DNA from: Pomacea canaliculata
Taxonomy: Eukaryota; Mollusca; Gastropoda; Architaenioglossa; Ampullariidae
NCBI RefSeq assembly: GCF_003073045.1
Contig: NC_037590.1
Location: 36,572,751 to 36,636,750 of the forward strand
Length of the DNA: 64,000 nt
Reading direction: 5' to 3'
This document shows, piece by piece, positions 56,901 through 64,000 of the stretch. A program made the translations under genes and the position numbers. The notes below the pieces were generated by a model, which did no database searches, was not told the origin of the DNA, and saw only the letters and a program-made list of their open reading frames with translations. The first letter of the stretch is position 1; every line of letters begins with the position of its first letter.

Positions 56901-58200
56901 GCCATTAGAAGGAACTTAGTGTTTGACTATCATGTGAGTAGCAAAACGTTCAGGTGTTGTAATAACAACATATGATTTATAAGGTGCATATCCCGCTTGA
57001 CAAGTAGTTCTATGCGCACGCACACACCCACACACATAAATGTATATTATGATAAAGCCAGAAGCGGTACGGTCATCACAACGTTCGTAGAGACAATGTA
57101 CAAAGCAACACGAAAAACAGAAGATGCCACAGATAAAAGGGCATCCAAATCGCAGATATCCTTTATATTAAAGATTGCATATTGCACGATCAGTGACAGT
57201 CTACATGTCTGCTGAATCTCTACAAAGTACGCAGCTCCCTGTAAAGTCTCAAAAGCTTGAATAGAGTTAAAGACAAACTGATACAGTTAAACCAGAATAA
57301 TTATCTTGTACAACAAAGTTATTTATATTTAAAATAACTGCACACTAGCAAAATACTCCAATGAGAGGTAAACGTGGTTTCCGTACGTACGGAACACTGA
57401 AGCTGAAAACACAATGGCTGACACTGGCAAAAGTCCCGAAGAATGGTTGAAGAATAATATTTTGCTTGATTCCTGTGGTCGGTTACAAAACACAACAGAA
57501 ACTAAAGCTCAGTCATTGATAAACACACAAGCCCAAATGCATATCAACTGCAGTTATAACCAAGAATATCAACAAACAATTGTGGAGCAAGAAAGATGTC
57601 ATGTTAGCTAGGCACAGCCTCGTTCTCAAGGGAAAAAAGTTTTTTCTGTAGTGACAGACTCCCATTGAAATCTTTTAGGAATACAAACTCTCTTACCAGT
57701 ATACAATTCCAGTCTTATAATTTGGACACTCATAAAGTTTGTAATCAAAGACGAAAGCTTGTCGATCCTTTCCTTTCCTAGATCGTCAACGGCACTGGAA
57801 GAAAAACAAAATGACTCGCGCAAGGTTGGTGTTTTTTTAAATATATGTATTCGTGCTTCTAGTTTTAAGGTAGACAATAGGCTCTTTTTTTTTTTTTTTG
57901 GCACAATTATTTTCCTCTTTTCATTCTATCGATTTACTTCTCACTTCTATCTCCACAGACCAAATTTATCCGTACGCCACAAATCAAAGGACCCGGGCTT
58001 TAAAAGTGATTATGAGCTGCCGTCCCCCACTTTTTTTTTTTTTTAAAGAGCAAAAAAAGTCTCAAGCGATGGACTGTGTGGGTAATAGTGTACTAGCGGT
58101 GAATCGTATCTTGGAAACAGGTTCCACCCACAACTCTCCTAAAACAGCTTCTCTCACCGTGAGTCATGGTTTATAGAGGGTCGTCAGAACGTGTTTTAGA
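54000..58200. other. Diverged duplicated flank, no gene recognised (B)
   Basis: Partner of 37.0-42.8 kb. Only short ORFs. A 65-codon ORF at 57414-57611 (+), starting MADTGKSPEEW, looks protein-like in composition but has no recognised family. A (GAT)n run lies at about 56461-56480. A SINE 3' fragment (GTTAGGGAGTGAGGTGTTAG) lies at about 56150. Confidence 0.35.
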
Positions 58201-59690
58201 AGGGTCGCAACGTCATTAGACACCATTTTGCTTGACCAGTTGTCCACAACGCGATTAACACTCGAAACGAATGTGTTTATACGTGATCTTTTAAGTACCA
58301 TCTAAAGTCAGCAGGTATCAAGGTAAGGAGGGCGATTTAATCTTAGAATGGCCATGGGCCTGCATCCCCCGAAATTGGCAACGGAACTGTGTAACTGTAA
58401 ACTGTTTCATCAAGAACTTGACTTCGGTGTATAACTCAGCGAACAGGTTTCAGATGAGCAAAACACATTCGCCACATTTACATTTAAAGCTCTTATCCCT
58501 AATGAATCTTACTTATAAAGCGATCTGCCCCAGAACCAGTCAGGCTCAAAGCGCTGTACATACATACAAGCGAACTAATATTATAAACACAGAGGGTCAT
58601 CTCACAACACGGAGAAGTTGGCAGCGAGAAGTTACAAACGCACGCTTAGTGTTCACTTTGACACTAGTGGACCAACGAGCAGTCCTCGATGGCCCATGAT
58701 GAGCGCAAATCACACTTTCGGCTGGAGAAGGGGATGCTGCAAAAGCTACCTGTCCAATGCACTGATCTCTATAGCTTTTGATGAGTGGTACAGTTCATGC
58801 TTATCATTTCCACATTTTTACCAGTTTGGTACATTCAAGGAGATAAGACCAACATTTGTATCAATCGATCTGCTGTTGGTGTCTCTTGTCTTTAGTACAG
58901 ATGATTTAGGCTAAAGCTATTAGATACAAATATGAAGCGAAGCGGATCAACAGCTACATTAGCACATTGACATTTGAAATGGTTCAGATTTTGTCTCGGG
59001 GCATGCTCTCTGGATACGACGATACCTTTTCGTCCAAGAGCTCGACGTCCTTATCATCACCCTCCTCTTCATACAGCGAAATCGCCACACGTGAACACTA
59101 CAAAATCAACTATAGTAGATGAAAATTTACACCCTATTGGAGACTACAGCACGCTTGTGAACAAAGCTGTTTAATGCCTTTGACGGCACGGCCCAACAGA
59201 ATGCCAGAAGATGTAACATCTATAGAAGTATATATAATTGGTATTGCTGTGAACTCTAAATACATTTCTTTAGCTCCCTTTCATCAACCCAAGATCATCA
59301 AATTTTCAAAATGTATCAGTGGAGTAGGAACTAGAAGAGCAAGGGGGTTGGGGCCTCACAAGAGATACTAAAGGAGGTAAAACGTCGTTTACTATCAGCT
59401 TGGCGTCCCCCGGCCTCTCCCAACACACACACACAAAGAAAAAGAAAGAAAAAGCCGATCGAGCATCTTCGTGCGCCACTGTGAGGGTATATATGTGTTC
59501 CCAAATTATCCCCACAAAAAATAGAATTAATTAAGCCCCTGATTCAATCAGCAATTTTAAAGGCAGCAAAACCATTTTCATTTGCTGCATTTTGCATGCG
59601 TTGGTCATACGTACCTTCACCAGCATCGGCGAACATAAATTTGATATGAGTATTTTAATGTCAGACAGTTTTGAAAACCACACACGCCAT
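58200..59690. other. Intergenic upstream of macroH2A
   Basis: No gene recognised. At about 58510-58555 the sequence GGCTCAAAGCGCTGTACAT, read on the minus strand, resembles the conserved tail of L2-type LINEs/SINEs. Confidence 0.35.
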
Positions 59691-59692
59691 GG

Positions 59693-59900
59693 GACGGTCC
59701 GGTGGCGCAACGGTTAACGTACGTCTGTCACCAATACAGTGAGGGGTTGGTGACCTGAGTTCAGCTCTCATCTCAGGCGCGCTGTTCTTTCTCTACATGC
59801 AGAATCTGTTTACAGGACTGGCTGCCTTGCCGTGATATAACTTAGATGCTGGCGATCGGCATGAAACTTCCATTTGCCCCAAGCTCGACAATGGTAAGAA
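59693..59900 (+). repeat. tRNA-derived SINE
   Basis: Head with A box TGGCGCAACGG (59703-59713, fits TRGYNNANNNG) and B box GAGTTCAGCTC (59757-59767), 43 bp apart as in tRNA promoters. A body follows (ATCTGTTTACAGGACTGG...) that is shared with 27313-27425. It differs in sequence from the 52.2 kb family. Confidence 0.75.
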
Positions 59901-60056
59901 TTTTTTTTTCTTTTAGAGAAAATTATTATTCTGATTAAAACCAACATGTATGGCGGTAGTCTCATTCTCCATAACTTAAATTTATGTTTTAAAGAATCTT
60001 GTGAATCATTTGTAAGCATGTCTAACGACGATCGAGCTTGTGTCTGTGCAGTTCTC

Positions 60057-60288
60057 AGAAAATGGCGACGGAGTCACGCCGACTGCTCCGCGAAGACATG
60101 AGAGAAACATGTCCTTGACACTTAACACATTTGAAATGCTTCCGGTGTAATCTGCTTGCTAAGCTTCGCTGAGGCCCGCAAGTTCAGTCTTGCGATACAC
60201 GCCTCATTCGGTGCGTCTTCAGCTGCAGTTACGGGCATCTTACTGATTTTCTGATCGTTACGAGTGTGAAAGGTGTCAGTCAGTCAGC
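60057..60288 (+). promoter_or_regulatory. Probable macroH2A promoter / 5' UTR
   Basis: The CpG-containing 230 bp before the macroH2A start codon includes AAAATGGCGAC (about 60059-60069), a YY1-type motif often found near transcription starts of housekeeping genes. Assigned by position and consensus only. Confidence 0.3.
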
Positions 60289-63200
60289 ATGTCGTCGGCC
60301 AGAGGCGGCAAGAAGCGAGCGAAAACTATATCGCGATCAGTTCGGGCTGGCGTTTTGTTCCCTGTAGCCCGCATGCTCCGCTATCTCAAACGCGACACTC
60401 ATCATGTTCGTATTGGCAGTGGTACTCCGGTTTACATGGCGGCTGTCATTGAGTATCTGACAGGTTTGTCGACAAGTCGTTTATTCCTCGGTGTGATGCA
60501 GTTGCAGTGATGCAATGTGCACAAGGAATTCAAACTACCAAATCTCATGAAAAATAAATGTACACCAGCTGTTCTTTTGTTATAAGATAAAGTGCACTGT
60601 GCTTCTGCTTAAGTGGTGTTGGGTCATTGATTTTGCTTTATTCTAGTATAACAGCAGTTCAGAAAGGGGAAAATATTTCTATAGGTTTCATTTCAGCCCC
60701 AACAGATTGCATAAATATAATAAGTTAGTAGGCAAATTTCTACTATGAACAGCTGCTTGCATAATATTTTATTACTAATACTAAAAGCATACAAAACTCC
60801 AAATCTAATGCCTCTTTTGGAAATTACTTATGTATTTACAGAGAAAATTGACCAAGAAGGAAATCTTTTGCTGTCAGCTTGCACTAAAACTTGGTTAGCA
60901 ATTGTAAAATTATTTACAAAGATTTAGAAACTGGAAGAATTTCCTTTCCTTTAGTTGGTTTTATAATGGGAAAAATATGTTTTGTGACAGCTGAGATCTT
61001 GGAACTGGCAGGAAATGCAGCTCGTGACCTGAAAAGAGGAAGAATCACACCAAGACATATTCTGCTGGCTGTGCGGAATGATGAAGAATTGGATTTGGTA
61101 AATACTAGATAAGAAGCATATAAAACATTTCCTCAGAAAGACACATTTATCTTGCTACTATACACATTATAACTGTGGTGACTCATTTACTGTCTGAAGT
61201 GGATTCTAACTTTTTTTCAATAATACGTTATTTCAATAAATTGTATTAGGATTAAAAATACAGTTTCTACAGCCTCATAAGCTTTCATTTTTAAACAACC
61301 ATATACTTAAACTAAAATGTTTTTAATCAGCTTGCAGCCAGTTATTGTTTTTTGTTTTTATCCAACTTGATAAGTACATGTCAAATGCATACTAATTTTC
61401 ATACCATACAGATGGTTGACACTGACTTTCATGGATTCAGCATGTTGGACATTTAAACAAACTACAGTGCAATGTATCTAAAAAAAATGTCTATAAAAAT
61501 CAATATAAAATATTCAGATGTGAATTTTACTAATCTTAATACTTATCATAGTTCCCAAATGTAAGCCAGTGTTTATCTCTAAGATGTACCAAGATTTTGT
61601 CCTTTCTTTACTACTTTTAATGTCACTGATCAAACAAATCCAAATAAAAACAGATGACAGTTTTAATCAATTATGTTACAAGAGATCTTCAATTGTTTCT
61701 AAAAAAACCCAGCTTGAAGTGTCTGAATTATTCTTTCAAAGAAAAAAAAAAGAAAGAGGAAGAGTGTATTAATTCATATGGCTGAAAAACAACAAAAGTA
61801 AGTTACACCATCTTTCAGTACCAGTCCCAACTTTGCTTTCTCTCTTTTTTTTTGGTCCTACTGATAGCTCTTTAAGAAGGTAACCATACCTGAGGGAGGA
61901 GTGATTCCTCGCATAATGATTTTGGCACGGCAGAATGCATTGGCTTCATCATCTGCAGCAGCAGCTACAGCAACGGCAACGGGAATAGCTGCTGGGTCAG
62001 TGGTTGCCATGCCAACTGTAGTAGCTGCTGGCACTAAAACAGCCAATGCCAAAAAAAAGGCAACAAAAGCAGCAGCAAAAATGATAAAGGCTGCATTAAC
62101 GGCATCAGCATCACCTGGGAAAAAAGGCAAAGGAAAACAGGTATCCTAGAATTATTCAGATCATTGCCATTTTCAGTTACTATTAATTGAAGTAGAGTTG
62201 GGAAAGTAATAGACGAAGTGTACTGAATTTTCTTTTTTTATCCTGATTGGAGGTGGCCAGAAGTATCTTCTCAGTGTTAAACTCAATAATTATCAGTTTT
62301 ATATGAAAGAACTCCAGCTTTTTCTGTTTTTAGTCTTTATCAGTAAAAGGTAGTCCCTTGACCTTAGTCATGGAGGAGTTAGATACCCCACATTTTGTGG
62401 CCATCTTTTTTTGTGAGGATAGTGTCCATATTCTTTCCCTTGCTGTCTTTCTCCAATCTTCTAAGGAGTTGGGTTCCCATTCCACTGCTGGGAAAGTACA
62501 TTGCGGCACCCAGGTATTGAATTAGTGTGCGCACTTTTGGGTTCAGTACCATTGCTCTAACTACTGTAAGAGTTATTACTATCACATTCTCCTCCATTAT
62601 CCATACATATGCAGTTCAAAAAAATCTGTTCTGGTTTTAGGAAGGTTAGTTAATCAAACTCCTGGTAGATGAATGGAAATTAGAAACATATTTCCAGATT
62701 TAAAAAATTTTTTTTTTTAAAGTAAAATGGCTTTAACGCCAAAACAAAATTGGCTTATCTCCTTTCATTTTTTTTCCATTTGCCCATGACCCTGGTTCCT
62801 TGCACGCATAGATGCCTTTTAAATTTAATCAATATCAGATTGTGCTTATGTTTCTGTTAGGCATCCACCGTTGATGATGATGGTAAACCAGGAAAAGGTG
62901 CTACAGCAGCTGGTGGGTTCACCATCTTATCAGAGAAGAAGCTTTTCCTTGGACAGAAGGTGTGTTCCTAGGATATAACCCGATGTTGGAAGAATTACTT
63001 TAGTTTACAAGTAAATACAGCATGCATAAGCTATGAAGAAGTGCTATAAATTTGTTGATGTTTATAAATGTACTTATTCATTTTGTTTCAATTTGAATTG
63101 TAGATATAATTTATTACTAACATGGTTTGTGTTGTATCCTTATATACGTTTGTTATGTAAGCTACTATATTAAGAAGAAACACCAAATATCTACTTATTA

Positions 63201-63534
63201 AGATGATGATACTGTTATTGTCTTATACTAATTTGGCGATCTTATTTCAGTTGACAGTCTTGCAGGGAGATATTGTCAAAGTTGCTGCTGATGCAATAGT
63301 CCACCCAACCAATTCCACATACCACATGGGTGGGGAGGTTGGTAAGTATATCACAGACTTGAGAATTGTTCTCTTTACTAATTTTTTTTTTGTGGTTTAA
63401 TTAGATTTGATTTTTTTAAATTTATAATTTTCCATTAATTTTAGGTCAAGCTATTCAGAAAGCTGGTGGCCGAGAATTTCAGAAAGAGATTGACAGCTTA
63501 AAATCTCTACAGCCATCCATAGGCACAGCTGAAG
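60289..63534 (+). CDS. macroH2A: Core histone macroH2A, 3' end beyond window
   Basis: Histone H2A variant with a C-terminal macro domain; in animals it marks repressed chromatin, and its macro domain can bind ADP-ribose metabolites. Six in-phase exons are visible: 60289-60463, 60991-61097, 61868-62140, 62861-62959, 63251-63341, 63445-63534, encoding about 278 residues before the window ends. The H2A fold is clear: [80 protein letters not shown] (acidic patch). The linker in exon 3 is unusual: after RQNALA it is rich in Ala, Thr and Ser before a basic stretch ([21 protein letters not shown]). The macro domain begins with [16 protein letters not shown], then [36 protein letters not shown]. Splice phase at the last donor (GAAG|GTTAGT) requires further exons. 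Confidence 0.97.
62346..62590 (-). repeat. Decayed tRNA-derived SINE in a macroH2A intron
   Basis: Same family as the 52.2 kb SINE: on the minus strand a head-like AGTTAGAGCAATGG and a weakened B box (ATTCAATACC), then body similarity ending near GTCATGGAGGAGTTAGATAC. Antisense to macroH2A. Confidence 0.6.
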
Positions 63535-63956
63535 GTTAGTAAAAAAATTTTTTATGTTAACACATGCACTAGTATTCGTATGTATGTACCATACTTATGT
63601 GTGCACAAGATGTGTGTGTGTGTGAGAGAAGGAGGGAGAGGTGTTTGGGAGATAGTAGTATGACCAGTTACCAAAGTACAGTGTGGTCCAAGTAACATGA
63701 AATGCTGCTCTATCTGAGCTCTATAAATCACAGACAGCAATTTTTTATGAGTAAATTTGACAGTTAATACAAGGGGTATTCAAAATTTTACTTCCAGACA
63801 TAATGGCCCTCCCTTAGAATTTTCTGGTTGTTTTTTTTTTTTTTTTTTGTAGTTTTGTCCATTGCCTTCTAAAATTTGGATGGTGATTCATCAATTGTTA
63901 TATATGTATATTGTCAAATTTTCATTGCCTAGATGCAGCCACATTTTTAGCACTTT

Positions 63957-64000
63957 TTAGTAGATTAGATTAGATTATTGCCCGTTATGCCGGTCGGCAC
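63957..64000 (-). repeat. Retroelement 3' end cut by the window edge
   Basis: On the minus strand the last bases read GGGCAATAATCTAATCTAAT and further ATCTA repeats, resembling a non-LTR element 3' end with a terminal 5-mer repeat. Only about 44 bp are visible. Confidence 0.35.

Larger units (their letters stand above)
46160..58200. repeat. Segmental duplication, copy B
   Basis: Second half of the tandem duplication described for 28.69-42.8 kb. Same order and orientation; shorter through deletions and different repeat insertions (for example the SINE at 52.2 kb is not at the matching place in A). Boundaries are approximate. Confidence 0.75.

Overview
The window is animal nuclear DNA: genes are split by GT-AG introns, intergenic distances are long, and decayed non-LTR retrotransposons, a Mutator-like transposase relic and tRNA-derived SINEs are scattered through it. 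The protein families and the repeat types fit a lophotrochozoan invertebrate, most likely a mollusc (probably a gastropod). No species is claimed.

Layout. (1) 1-8.4 kb, + strand: PAPS synthase (APS kinase fused to ATP sulfurylase), 11 exons, with its 5' end before the window. (2) 9.07-10.25 kb, - strand: dead Mutator-like transposase. (3) 10.9-24.2 kb, + strand: complete WIPI3/WDR45B-type autophagy beta-propeller gene, 10 coding exons, 344 codons, with two LINE relics in its introns. (4) 24-28.7 kb: no recognised gene. (5) 28.7-42.8 kb and 46.2-58.2 kb: an old tandem segmental duplication. Each half carries, on the - strand, a candidate signal-peptide exon, a large exon with two thrombospondin type-1 (TSP1)-like modules, and three exons of a trypsin-type serine protease. 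(6) 60.3 kb to the end, + strand: the histone variant macroH2A, H2A fold plus the start of the macro domain, running off the window.

The three flanking genes are conserved housekeeping genes in visibly AT-rich DNA. The middle 26-60 kb looks more GC- and CpG-rich and holds the fast-evolving duplicated pair. Within the pair, protease and TSP1 exons are nearly identical between copies while the surrounding introns are barely alignable. The sharpest identity change falls inside the last exon, which points to local gene conversion. Both copies carry reading-frame breaks: copy A loses the catalytic-serine segment, and copy B has a break in the first TSP1 module. They may be decaying genes, or the assembly may contain indel errors. 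Joining the signal, TSP1 and protease exons into one secreted multidomain protease is an inference; order, strand and duplication as a unit support it, but splice phases are not fully consistent.

The genes do not form a pathway: PAPS synthase supplies sulfate donor, WIPI3 acts in autophagosome formation, macroH2A is chromatin, and the middle pair is probably secreted proteolysis or innate defence.
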